DNA of 64,000 bases from Rhipicephalus microplus. Taxonomy: Eukaryota > Arthropoda > Arachnida > Ixodida > Ixodidae. Shown piece by piece: positions 45,560 through 56,479 of this stretch. Position numbers and translations under genes: made by a program. Under the pieces are notes generated by a model. That model ran no database searches. It saw nothing but the letters and a program-made list of their open reading frames with translations, and was not told the origin of the DNA. Positions within the stretch are counted from its first letter, which is position 1; the number at the start of each line of letters is the position of its first letter. The stretch spans positions 460,141,376 to 460,205,375 of the forward strand of contig NC_134710.1 of the NCBI RefSeq assembly GCF_043290135.1. The letters are read 5' to 3'.

Positions 45560-46690
45560 GTAGGGCGATGGTGAACGGCGTCTTGTTGACCGATGACTAT
45601 TTCGCAGTCACGTGACGCGAGCGAAGATGAAGACCAACGCGGTTGTAACGCATAATGGTGGCCCTGGTAAAAGGCTCCTCCAGTAAAATCCTGTTCGCTA
45701 CCCTCGACGCTCATCTTGCTGACGTTTGTTGCGAAAGGGTGCGATGTGTCTGATAGCCGCAATAATAGCACATAGAGCCAGTAGGTCACCAAAGAGGGTA
45801 GTAGCTGCTGCTAGGTGCACCTGGAAAGAACGCTCAGATGTACCGATGAGGGCCCAGGCGGTGGTGATGGAAACCCCGTGGGAGGTGCGGCAGCAACCCA
45901 TGCGAACGTTCGTGGCTGCTAGGTCAAGTTGACGCTACCTGAAGGCGTGGGGGCACCGTGCGAGAATAATGGTTGAGTGCGAGTGGCAGCGGGCTGTGGG
46001 TGGGCCGTGTTGGTCCTGGACGTGAGTTCCTCTCTGACAACATAGTGCAAGCACGTTGAAGACGGCTGGATGACACACTGAAGGCTGTAAAGATTTTATT
46101 GTTTGCAGTTCGCGTATGAATACACTTACGTCTCGTAGGTCTGGGATCACCGTAAGAGGCGCGGTGTCGCGTATCTGGTGTAGGCAAATAGACTAGTTCA
46201 CCGAGCCACTTACATGTTGTGACAGCGTCAGCAACGGTAGCCAGGTTCTCAATGACAAGGGCATTGAATGCGACAGGTGCAATTCCCTTAGGAAGGTGGC
46301 GTACGTTGTCCGACTCTGGCATGGATGAATCGACACGGTGGCAAAGTGCAAGGACATCCTTGATGTAGGATACATACCAATCGCCATCAATGTTTCCGAG
46401 CCACGAGAGTTTTCTTTGCAGAAGCCGAATGAACAGCCGGTGTGCCAAACACTCAGCGACGCTGGTCTTAGAAGACGGCCGAGTCGGAGATGTTGATCAG
46501 GCGGTGGAAGTACCACGTCTTCGAGACTCCCGTTTGGTCGAACTAGACGCGAGTGCCCTTGTAGGTTTCATTCCACCGACTAGAAGAGCCGACACGTGCG
46601 AAATCATCCAGCCAGTCATTCACATCTTCCCTGCGCAACACCTCCACCACGTAGGAGGTCTTGGTTTGGATGACAATTTATTAGGCCTAT
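45560..46690 (-). pseudogene. gag: Second gypsy element: gag relic
   Basis: On the minus strand NDWLDDFARVGSSSRWNETY (46560-46620) starts the capsid-like region. VSYIKDVLALCHRVDSSMPE and ALVIENLATVADAVTTC (46180-46380) continue it and parallel the gag of the intact element. A degenerate knuckle CYYCGYQTH, with no final Cys, lies near 45740. Stops and shifts occur throughout. Same orientation as the pol pieces at 43.1-45.2 kb, so probably one element. Confidence 0.7.
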
Positions 46691-46694
46691 GAAC

Positions 46695-46870
46695 CCCGCA
46701 GCCGACAGCTACGATGAACAAACAATGATGATGACCAAATGAGACAACGATGAGGCTTTTTACCAACAGCTTAGGATGGTGGTAATGTAGAGATGAATAT
46801 GGGTATAGTAAATGCCGACACTAAAGATATATAACGCCTAAGGGTTATCTCCTGTGAAGGGTCCACCAGC
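46695..46870. other. Unassigned spacer
   Basis: Short sequence between gag relic and LINE D, with no landmarks. It may be gypsy leader sequence. Confidence 0.3.
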
Positions 46871-46873
46871 AAG

Positions 46874-49468
46874 CTCTAGCCTTTATTTTGTGCCTTGAAT
46901 GCGTTTCGACAGTCGTTATTTCACCATGATTCACGTCGTTTTCCATGCGGTTTCCCGGAGTGTTCATTTGTTTGCGGGACGCAACTGGTTGCAGCATCAA
47001 TCAGAAGAGCTGTGAAGTAGTCTACAGCATTTACTCGCTTATGATACACAGGTTCTACTCGGCTGTTTAAGTCGGCCATTTGCGAACGTATGGGGGACAT
47101 GAATTTGCTGATGGTGCGTTTAGAATCCTTGAGAAGTGGTCACTTTCATAGGCCTTCCCAGTAACTTCCTAGTGAAACAAGGGAAGAGGAGAGGGAGATG
47201 ACACGCCGAGATCAATGGATCAAAATGTTCTATTTGCAAGGCTGTGATATGTTGGGACTGTCCGATTCTGAAGACACGGGGCAGAAGAGAAAGGGAATAG
47301 TTAAACTGAAAGTCCTCACGTATCGCAAAAAAGGTATTCCCAGAGACTGCTATCTGCATCGAAGCCGCCAAAGAATACATAAGGTGTTGGTAGCTAATCT
47401 GTTGGGGACTGGAATTCATAAACTTGTAGGTTGTGGTGTGGAGGTATGCAGACAGAGCAGATTGTGATGAGTTTATAGAAGATGACGGCTCGAACAACCA
47501 CTGCCTTAAGGGAAGTTTGAAGAGGTAAATGTGTACATGCTATTCCTATAACGCCTTCAACTGCACTATACTATACCTACACTACTATAACACCTACACC
47601 CCCGGATGATGGCATGGAATCATCTGAATCCCTTCGAAAAATGATGTAATTTCATGCAAAGTGTGTGTTTTGGTTTGAAGTGGGCCTCTTGTACACACAG
47701 CACTTTTGAATTTATTTTGTAGAGCAGTCGTAGGCATCGAGGTTTCAAAAAAGGCCTCGGATATTCTACTGCAGTATTTGTGTCTGCATGACGAGTATAG
47801 ATTGGTGCTGTGTGTACTTTAAGAAAGTACTGAGTGTATTTAGGGTTCAAGAGGCAGGACCTTTGTCCGGCCCCATTATTGGCTTTTTTGTTTTTATGGC
47901 ATGGTCCAGAGAACTGTGCCAGTGTTGCGGCATTAGATGTACCGTTGTTCTTTGCCTCTTCAAAGGCAGTAGAAGACCGCACATGTTTGTCTTTAGTTCG
48001 AGTTTGGAGTCTCGCCTGGTGTGGCGAGAGCTTCTTCCTGACGACCCTGGAGTTTTCGGTTCCTGTTCACAAGTTAGCGGAATATACTGAACTACTGCCA
48101 TCTCGGGGGCAGCCGCCACAGCCATCGGCTCACTACGCGTGGGCCGGGCAAGTCGAAGAGGCTGGTGCGCTGCTGCCACCTTGCGCGCCACATCATCGTT
48201 GGGTGAGCTGTAGAAGGGTGAGCACCTCTTCATATCTAGCCTGAATAAGATGCTTTCTGTCACTTTCAATGTAGTATATCATTTTCCTTCTTTCATGCTT
48301 GACATGATCCGAGAGTATGCTGGGTGGTCACCACCGCAGTTCACAGAGCGACATGCAGAATTGCAGTTTTTGGAGGTGTGGTCTTTTGATGCACATTTGC
48401 CACACGTGTATTGCCCTCGGCAAATAAGGGAGCCAAGACTGTACTGTTGACAAAGCACCTTCGCCGGTTCGATAAGCGTTGCCTCATTCAGTTTTTGGTG
48501 TATCCTGTTTTTGTACGTTCTGGAAATTCACTTGCTTCAAATGTAAAACTAGTGTGTTTTATTGCTTTTTCTCTGTTCTCACTTCTCGTATTTAGTCCTT
48601 GACCATTTACAAACTTTCGCTTTTTCCAACTATCGGGAAGCTCAGCTTCAGTGGGGTAAAAGAAGTTCTTCGTCGAACACAACACATCTAATGGCATTCA
48701 TAGACCTATGTGGACAGACTGATAGAGATGTTTCCAATGCATTTCAGATTTAGGAGGGTATCATATTGGTTTCTGTCTCCCAGTTCAAGCAGGAAGTAAC
48801 CGCTTGCTATCTTAGAGGCCTTGTAGGCACGCCCAAGTTGCTCTGTTAAGTTTCATGCTACAAAAACTTACGAGTGCTGGCTTTTCCACCCGACTGTTCA
48901 CTATGTACTATGTGATATTCAGGAAAATGTTCGTTGGTACTTGCAAAAAAGTTGATCGCTGCTTGCGCGCGTAAACTTTTCAGCATACGATCTGTCTTGA
49001 AAGAGTATGCACATATCCTAACAGGTGATTTAGGTTTGACAGCGCCGCCAGCCACTCACCACTGTCCAAATCAGGTGACATTGCAGTAGATGCTGGGCAA
49101 ATCCGGCAAACGACAGTTGTACAACGCCGCTATAACCTAACAGGGCATCACGAAGACTGCACATCCACAAAGGGTTAATCCTTCCGCTAGCAAGAACATA
49201 AGCAGGCTGCAGAAAAAAGTAGACTGTAAAAATAAAAAGGTGAAACGGGGTGCTTAAGATGAGAAGTGAGAGAGAGGCGTGAAAAGACGACTTCTGATTT
49301 CTGCTGCCAGGGTCAGCCCAGGCAAGCCATCTGCGTGAAGCCGGTGCCAAAGGGGTGCGTTACTTCAGCCGGGGTGCCTTAAAGGTCTAATCATACTGCG
49401 TCGACTCAACCCCCAAGATTTTCTTTTCCCCAGGCACAGGTAAGCCTGCGAAGAAATCGAAACCTTCA
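46874..49468 (-). pseudogene. I-like LINE 'D', 5' portion only
   Basis: The segment aligns with about 58150-60745 of LINE B. Matching landmarks are the TTTCACCATGATTCACGTCG stretch (endonuclease C-terminus), the EN frames at 47120-47497 and 47620-47982, the ORF1 tail (47847-48269) and the leader text GGGGTGCCTTAAAGGTC and CAACCCCCAAGATTTTCTTT. The RT, RNase H and 3' end are missing, and ~60 bp of the 5' end are also gone. LINEs lose 5' sequence on insertion, so a 3' loss means a later deletion, perhaps at the junction with the gypsy relic. It is more diverged than A or B. Confidence 0.8.
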
Positions 49469-49644
49469 TTGAATGATCGCGCAGTCTACGTTCATTGTTT
49501 TTCATTTCCCAATACCATTTTGGAAGAAGTTTGGAGCAGACTAAGAAACACGATGACTAGGAGCTGCATGGAGTAGCACTCCTCTTATGGAGTGGTTTGG
49601 AGCACTTTCATCACTGAGAACGAATGGCCTGGTTACAGCGAAGG

Positions 49645-49795
49645 AGGCGGAATTGTTGTAGGCCTATGTGCTCAGATCGTCGTGCATGTTAAAGAACCAC
49701 AGGTTGTCGAAATTTTCGGAGCCCTCTATTACGGCGTCTCTCATAATGATATGGGGGTTTTGGGACGTTAAACTCCTTATATCAATCAATAAATT
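49645..49795 (+). mobile_element. Ruka-like SINE, 5'-truncated, with target duplication
   Basis: The copy starts within the body (CTCAGATCGTCGTGCATGTT) and ends GGGACGTTAAACTCCTTATA with an ATCA tail. A perfect 13-bp direct repeat GTTACAGCGAAGG lies at 49632-49644 and 49796-49808. The tRNA-like head is absent, a sign of 5' truncation at insertion. Confidence 0.93.
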
Positions 49796-49809
49796 GTTAC
49801 AGCGAAGGT

Positions 49810-51715
49810 GTAGTGCTTGGTTCAAAGAATAGGTAGGATTTAGGGGGGCAACAACTGCGTCAGAACCATGCTACGGCTGACGCCTAGTATACGCCTTATT
49901 TTTTTATATTTGCGACTTTTCACACGTGTGTATTTATTGTGAACACGTGATCTCAAGAAGACGCGGCATCCAAGGTAATAACTTGTGGCGCTCAACTGGA
50001 CAAAGCCTGTGACCACACTGTTTCCGGGTGAGGAAGCACTTATTTCGAGGCACCCTTATTCAAAATAGGTTGCGTTGATGTGCGTTTTCTTCGCAAAAAT
50101 ATGAGTTCATTGCAGTGTCTACAATTGCATGGTTTCCATACTTGTGCTCATGGTCACGGTGCAATAATACGTTACGTGAGCAAAGCGCACCGAGCGAGGG
50201 CTTGGCGGGAGGGACCGATTATGTTCTGGTTTGCCGCATGCCGATAGATGGCCCGCCGGACTGAGGATTATGGCGCACTTCTGGCGACCTCCGCAAAGTA
50301 CATCCAGCACGTGGGTGACAGTTTGCAAATGCGGGAATACCAGGTTATCACGTGGTAACAGCCACGCGATACGTTTAGAGCGGCGCAGTGAATGAGGGAG
50401 TGAAAAGCGAGGAGGTTGACTGCGCAGCGAGGGTACTATGGTGACGATAAATGAGCGCCGCTACTTTCCTACGCCGCGGGGCTTTCCAACATCGAAAAGG
50501 GGGAGAGCCGGGGCAAAGTTTGTAGCGCCATCCCTCGGGCTCCTTGCTAAGTGGAACTTCATCGGGCGGCAGATAGTGCCGTAGTTCGCTCACCTAAAGT
50601 ATTCTGGCACGGGGCTCATGCCACCTCACTTCTCTATGGCGGCTTCACTGAGAAGCGAAGAAAGAGCAGTGCCCACAAAATGGTGGTGTGGCAGCATCAC
50701 CCTGTTCAAAAATTGGCGCAATGTTGAAAGGAGAGTCCAAAACATCGAGGCACACAAATTGGGACCGCCACAAGGCGCTTTCTCATAACGTCATATGAAT
50801 CGCGGGGTTGGCAGAATTTTCAACATGTGATTTTACAAAGTGCCCTTTACACCTCCCTTTTCGCAGGATGTTGGAACTTTGGCTGATAGTGCGTGCAGTG
50901 CTATGAATGCAGGCGACTTTATTTGACGTCTCAGTCTTTACCCAATGCGTTGCGTCAACCAATCGCCTTTGTCCTTTGCATCGTGTCGTATAAGGTGGCG
51001 ACGTGTTCCGATGCTCTTCGAATTTCTGTTGGGTCGGTAGCCTGTCATATGTTCCAATGAAGAAAGTGGAAGTGCTAAAAACGTGGGTGCGCCCACAAGC
51101 ACAACTGACCACGTTGCGGTCTAACCAATGCGACTGATGACGGTCAGGCAAGTGAAGCCATTGACGCGCGATACCACTCTAATGCAACACGACTATCTCA
51201 TTGGTCGCAGATCTTTAAAAACAGTTATAAAGGCGCTGTTTTCGTGTATTATTACTATTATTATTAATATGATGCTCAAAATAGTGCACACAATGAGCGT
51301 AAGCACATATGCACAGCACAAAACGACACCTGTGGCATACGTATATACGCATGCAGGAGTTTCACACCATATTGTGTTTTTGGTTTATCACTGACGGTCG
51401 TCGATGCACACTGTTTCGCTTTAATGAGCGTGACATGCGATGATAGGTAAGCTGAGTTTTTCACTTTCAAATAGCAGTCCCAACATTCCTACGCGTCGAA
51501 GTAAATCATTATATGTGGAGAAGAAAAGAGAACAATTTCAAACGATAACAACAAAAAGAACTCAAGGGGCCATGCTAGAGCTCATCTATGAATTTCTTTT
51601 AGTGCGCTTTGAAAAGCGTTTTTGTAACCATCGCCTTCCCACGTACGCATTTATTCTTTGCGAATTCTGTGTACTTCCCACCATTTATATTTTGCTGTAA
51701 TCCCCCACCTTATGT
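49810..51715. other. No recognisable gene
   Basis: This stretch includes a GC-richer block at 50119-50620. A 122-codon minus frame (50783-51151) shows no motif. Nothing here could be matched to the element families in the window. Confidence 0.4.
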
Positions 51716-51718
51716 CAT

Positions 51719-51945
51719 TGAATGAATGAATGTATAAGTAGGTTTGAACTATTATCCGAGGTGTTAGGCCCCAAAACTACGATATAGTTATGAAGGATGC
51801 CATAATGAAGGGTTTCGAATATTTGGACCATCTGTTGCTTTTAAGTTGAATAGAGATGCACTACATAGGGCCTCTACCGTATCGCATGTATTGAAATTCG
51901 GCTGCCATTGCAGGGTAAAACCTGCGACCTTTGGGTTGTTATGCC
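51719..51945 (-). mobile_element. Ruka-like SINE, very old copy
   Basis: Words such as CCCCAAAACTACGATATAGT, GATGCCATAATGAAGGGTTT and ATTTGGACCATCTG track the Ruka body in minus orientation. ACCTGCGACCTTTGGGTTGT matches the head complement. Divergence is around a third, and internal small deletions are evident. A GAATGAATGAAT stretch marks the tail. Confidence 0.6.
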
Positions 51946-52052
51946 AGAGGCATTATCTCCTTCGGGAGCGCTTCTTCCCACGAAAACAAGCGCAGTTCTG
52001 GCGAACTCTTCTCCCTCCCAGCGCCACCTTCCACGCAAACGGCAGCGAGCCG

Positions 52053-52264
52053 CGTATAGTTCCGGGGAAAGCTTCACCTTCTCTGCTGATCCACATGCAG
52101 TACCAGGGAAGGCTTCGCCTCCTCTGCCGATCATCATGCAGTTCCAGGGAAGGTTTCACCTTCTCTGTCGATTCACATGCAGTTCCTGGGAAGGCTTCGC
52201 CTCCTGTGCCGATCCACATGCAGTTCCGAGGAAGGCTTTGCCTCCTCTGCCGAGCTACATGCAG
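52053..52264. repeat. 41-bp minisatellite, about five units
   Basis: The word CATGCAG recurs at 52094, 52135, 52176, 52217 and 52258, an exact 41-bp period. Each unit contains GTTCCAGGGAAGGCTTCGCC and TCCTCTGCCGATC-like text. Since 41 is not a multiple of three, the frame rotates, yet all three plus-strand frames stay mostly open. The 218-codon frame at 51846-52502 is explained by this and is not called a gene. Confidence 0.95.
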
Positions 52265-52499
52265 TCAGAGAAAATACCGAAACGTTATTTCGGGACGTGC
52301 CAGCCCGATGTTTGAAAATTTTGCCCCAGCCGACGTCGTCGTGCTTGCAGGCTCTGTACTAATTATAACTTGCTGTAGTAAAGGTCGCTGTTTTCAAAAC
52401 GATTGCCTCACTATTTCAACCGTGGGTGAAGGCTTCAGCTACGTCCGTTCGGCTGCTCGCCGCTCTGAGCTACCACTACCATCCAACACACTGAATTCA

Positions 52500-52854
52500 T
52501 AACAGTGGTTGGCACCTTTGGGATACGCTACCCTGTCAACGTTTTGCTGCTCTGGGACCCGCTACCTCGGCTTCAACGGCTGGAAAGTTGGAGCGGATCC
52601 TTGCAGATGCAAAGACACCAACGAGACCACTCGACAGTACCGACGAGATGACCGAAGTCACCCACTTTGGTTGGGTGAGGGCCTGATGTTCATCTTTCTG
52701 ACGCCAAACCCCATTAGCACAAAGTAGCCAATTGTGTTCTTTTGGATGATTAGGTGCTAATGTTTGGCTGGTTCTCGACTGTCTTCACGTCGAAGAATCT
52801 AGTTTCTGAAACACAGTTCATTCAGAAAGAAACGTGCACGAGTCGCGACATACA
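52500..52854 (+). other. Probable leader of the gypsy gag relic
   Basis: Between the minisatellite and the gag relic lies unique sequence without open frames of interest. By position it should contain the 5' untranslated leader, and perhaps LTR remnants, of the following element. I see no paired LTR to confirm that. Confidence 0.3.
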
Positions 52855-54260
52855 ATGGAGAAGTTCAGAGTGCCAGACATTCTCGACGTTTGTGCGGAGA
52901 TGGTTGTTTTAGTTTCAAGGACAAGACATAAAGGAAATATTCTTGATGCTGGAAGAGCAGAGAATAACTGAGGAGGAGCTAGAAGAGGCTATGAAAACAA
53001 GACAGCAGGAGGCTGAGGAGCATCAAAAGCGCAAACACGAGGATGCTGAGGAGGCGAGAACAGCGTGAGCATTCTCTTAAAAATAAAACAGCTAGAACTT
53101 GAGGAGATTCACATAACCTCTGCGCAGTCTAGTCCACTATCACTGCGAGATTAAATGCCTAGACAGAGAATACAAGATCTGATCGTGTTATTTAGGGCGG
53201 GTGGAGTCATCGCAATTTTGTTGTGAACTTTGGGCACACGTGCGAGAAATTCGGCATAGATGAAGGTGTCTAGTCTCAGAAGCTTGTGTCAATCATTACG
53301 GGAAAGGCCGCGGAAGCAATCGCGCGGTTGTATAAAGAAGACTGATGACTACGCTAAGGCCAAATCTGCCCTCCATCATAAGTACCGCTTGTGTGCCGAT
53401 GAGTTTCGGCAGTGGTTTCGGCAACCAAAAAGGTGCAGTGATTCATACACAGAGTTTGTGTACTAGCTTACATATAATTTGAAAGATTGGCTTAGATGTA
53501 CGAATGCTTACGGTAACCACGACAGGTTGCTTGTTTGTGTGGCCTTTGAGCAATGCTATCGAATGTTATCTGAAGAGGCCAGGCTCTGACTGCAGGACAG
53601 AATGAAATAAACAGATATTTGCAAAGCTGATGAGCTAGCTTATAAGTAATACAGGCGAAGGAGTTTTCAGTTGGATCCAGAGGATAGAGAAGAAAAGAGG
53701 GACTCGTCAAGGTCACTTGTTACTCAAAATATAGCACAAAAGATGGCTCCACCGCTTGACGAATTCAGTCAGGGAGCGTATAACAATAAAAGAAAAGGGG
53801 AAAGCCAGGAGATGCACCTGAGTCATGAACAAGTGCGAGGGAACGCGTCGACACCGCTCGAGGTTTTGAATCAAAACGGCCATTGTATGCTACACTTTTG
53901 AAGAGGATGGTCATATCTCATCAAGCTGTAAGCAAAAGGTTGCTTTCGCTAGCATTCGCGAGTCGGACGAGATATTGGAGGTACTCGAGGCTTACAAGCG
54001 CAAAATCGCCATGAATGGAAAGAAATGCCGGGCACTCCGCAATTCAGCAGCGACGATGGACACAGCACACCCCTCTTGCATCTCTCTTGGCGACTATTCA
54101 CACTGTTCATAGACTGTCGCGCCACCTAGCGGAATTCAGGAACGTCCTCTCAAGGATGACCAGTAGACAGACGCTCCTAATGCTGCTTCGTTTAGCGGTT
54201 ATAGCCGCAGTGTTGACGCGCTAGCGAGAGACGAACACAAACCGCTTCGTATGTTTCGTG
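52855..54260 (+). pseudogene. gag: Gypsy gag/protease relic with SCAN-like region
   Basis: ATG at 52856 opens MEKFRVPDILDVCAEM. An acidic coiled-coil follows (EEQRITEEELEEAMKTRQQE). Further on, DDYAKAKSALHHKYRLCADE and SDSYTEFVY, then DRLLVCVAFEQCYRMLSEEA, form a helical SCAN-like capsid segment (53335-53590). A degenerate knuckle (CYTFEEDGHISSSC) lies near 53884, and LRNSAATMDTAHPSCIS near 54040 resembles a protease active site whose Asp is lost. Many stops and shifts are present. It matches no other element in the window, so it is a third gypsy lineage. Confidence 0.65.
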
Positions 54261-54269
54261 CGTGAGTGA

Positions 54270-54739
54270 ATATACCGGACCGTCTGTGACACAATAAATC
54301 TGATTCGTTTTTGCGAGACGCAAAGTTTTTGTGAAAATACGTGGCAACTCGTTTTCGCTTATAGCCCGCAGAGTACACATATTGGTTTCGCGATAATTTT
54401 TGCAGCCACTTTAGATAGTTAAATCTTGACGTCTGACAATTTCAGTTAAAACTCGCCTTCTTTTACGTGCGTATAGCATTTTCAGTGTTTTTGTATTGTA
54501 TGAATCTCATAACAGCCATTGTACGCAGAAAGTAGCGCAGGCTCCCGATTTGCACTTTCAAACCTTGGCCTACACTGCAGCGCTAGTTTTTATTCTTCGT
54601 TGATAGATGGCAGCACACTGCAAGCGTTTTCTTTCTTGTCGGGTATCCGAGCGAAATGATCTCCAAACCCCCAGGTAAACGTGGCGAGCGACGCCGTGCG
54701 TGTGCGTGGTGAATGACGCTTTGTTGGTGCTACCGAAGT
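54270..54739. other. No recognisable gene
   Basis: This is the flank of LINE B. By position its right end should continue repeat X upstream of the LINE insertion, but I see no clear match to copy 2 here. Confidence 0.35.
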
Positions 54740-54751
54740 CGTTTGGCAGAG
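54740..54751. repeat. Target-site duplication of LINE B (left)
   Basis: CGTTTGGCAGAG lies directly left of the (ATG)n side of LINE B. CGTTTGGCGGAG, with one difference, follows its other end at 60819-60830. Confidence 0.88.
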
Positions 54752-55306
54752 TGATGATGATGATGATGTGTGGCGCTTTATGGCGCAAGAGCCATTTGAT
54801 GGCCAAAGAGCGCCATTTCAATGAGTATAGAGATGTGGACAATGATATGTTGCGTGGTTGTGTAGGGGACTTACAATTCCTCGCGATAATGCGAGTAACA
54901 ACATGAGTATTAAAAACATGACTGACGTGATAGGCATAGTAAAAAGAGTGACAAAGGTTTTGATAATAGAAAAGCGTAAAAATATTTGGCACTAGCACAA
55001 GTGCCTCATCAGCGCCCTTGCGTCCAAGGGCTGCGAGGCAAGTGCTTTCTTGTGTAGCCACCTCAGAAAAAACCTCTCTGCAGAGGTCGTGCTAAAGAAT
55101 GCCCGGGTGTATGATATGAAAACTATGAATTTCTTTTAAAAACGTTAACAATGATTTATGACTGAAAAGCGGTTTCCTACCGACGAACATTGCAGGGTGA
55201 AAAGGTATGTTGTCAGTAGGGTAGTGGAAAATGTTGTTTTCTTAGAGTTTCCAACTCTTTGCACTGGATTAACATATGTAAGACCGTTAATGCTTCACCA
55301 CATCTG

Positions 55307-56284
55307 TCACAAAATGGTGGATCGCCACCGGACAAAAGATATGTGTGTGTCGTGTATGTGTGTCCTATCCTGAGCCTTGTTAATGTTACCTCTGTTAGAC
55401 GTGACTTCGATACTGGTGGCCAAGCTACACGTTATCAAGCCAAGGTGTGGCTTGATAACGTGTAGCTTGTTTTGTGTGTGTCTATCCCACTTGCTCTGCC
55501 AGTAGTTCCCGAGCTTTCGATAGAGAGACGGCTTAAGATCAAGAGGCGGGATCGACATTGGTGTAGTGAAACTGATTTCGTGGACGGATGCAGCAAGCTG
55601 ATCCGCCATCACGTTGCCTTGGATCTCACGGTGCCCTGGCACCGACCACACTCCAACATGTTGTTTGAGTGTGTATAGTGTGCATAAAGTAGAGTAAAGT
55701 GAGACGAGGACAAAGTTTTTTGTTTTTTTGAGACTGTGCAGAGCCGTTACCACACTGAGGGAGTCCGTACAGATTACTGCTTTTTGTATTTGTGATGGCT
55801 TGTTGTGTTTAGCCGCCACAAGTATCGCGTAAGCATCCGCTGTGAATATAATTGTGTCTGGATGTAGAGGGCCAGCATCCGAAAATGATGGGCCGACAGC
55901 AGCGTAGGACGTAGAGGAGTTAGACTTGGAGGCATCTGTGAAGAACACAGGACGTGTGTATTTATGTTCCAGGAAGTAGTTTCGCATATGGGCAATAGGT
56001 GCATGTTTTGTAACTTCTAGAAAAGACACATCGCAGTCTATAGTCTGCCACTGCCACGGTGGTGGGTTTGCTACAGGAGCCATTAAACTGTGTTCAAGTG
56101 ACACTTCAGTTTCCTCAGCTATACCCTTCAGGCGAACTGAGAAGGGCTGCCTCATCAAAGGCCTGTTTTGAAACATAATATAGCTCGGCAAATCATTAAT
56201 AATTGAGTATGAGGGGTGCTTTTTGTCTGCTTTCACTTTAGGAAAACATACAAAGGGCATGTAAGTTCGTTGTAGATGAAGCAA
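55307..56284 (-). pseudogene. LINE B ORF2: RNase H region
   Basis: The 325-codon frame covers the RT-RNase H linker and RNase H. VFFTDASKSN, CTDSLSVVTAL and GNVMADQLAAS keep three acidic residues. The Glu box reads FTADAYAILVA instead of T-A-E-A-Y, so Glu has become Asp. VWSVPGHREIQGN is the usual strand before the last box. The hairpin at 55421-55469 shifts the frame, and the text after SLATSIEV is no longer LINE protein. The C-terminal Cys/His region is thus cut off. Confidence 0.88.
55421..55469. repeat. Perfect 22-bp hairpin inside LINE B
   Basis: The arms 55421-55442 and 55448-55469 are exact reverse complements around a 5-base loop (AGGTG). The left arm begins CAAGCTACACGTTATCAAGC. LINE copies A and C have GGCCAATGACCAAGTTG at this place and no inverted arm. 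The left arm is thus a new inverted copy of LINE B's own downstream sequence. Confidence 0.95.
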
Positions 56285-56479
56285 CCATTCATTTGACTAA
56301 CGTAAATGTTTTCTACAGGGCTGGTGCGAAAAGCACCCGTAGAAAGGCGGATGCCCAAATGGTGCACGGGATGCAGCATCTTCAAAGCACTTTGAGTAGC
56401 AGACTGATAAACAACGGCCCCATAATGTAAGCGTTGGCAAATGAGGCTTCTATACAGGTTCATGAGACATTCCCTGTCA

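Noticed and set aside
51846..52502. 218-codon open frame
   Set aside because: It runs through the 41-bp tandem array, where all frames are largely open. The peptide is a by-product of the repeat.
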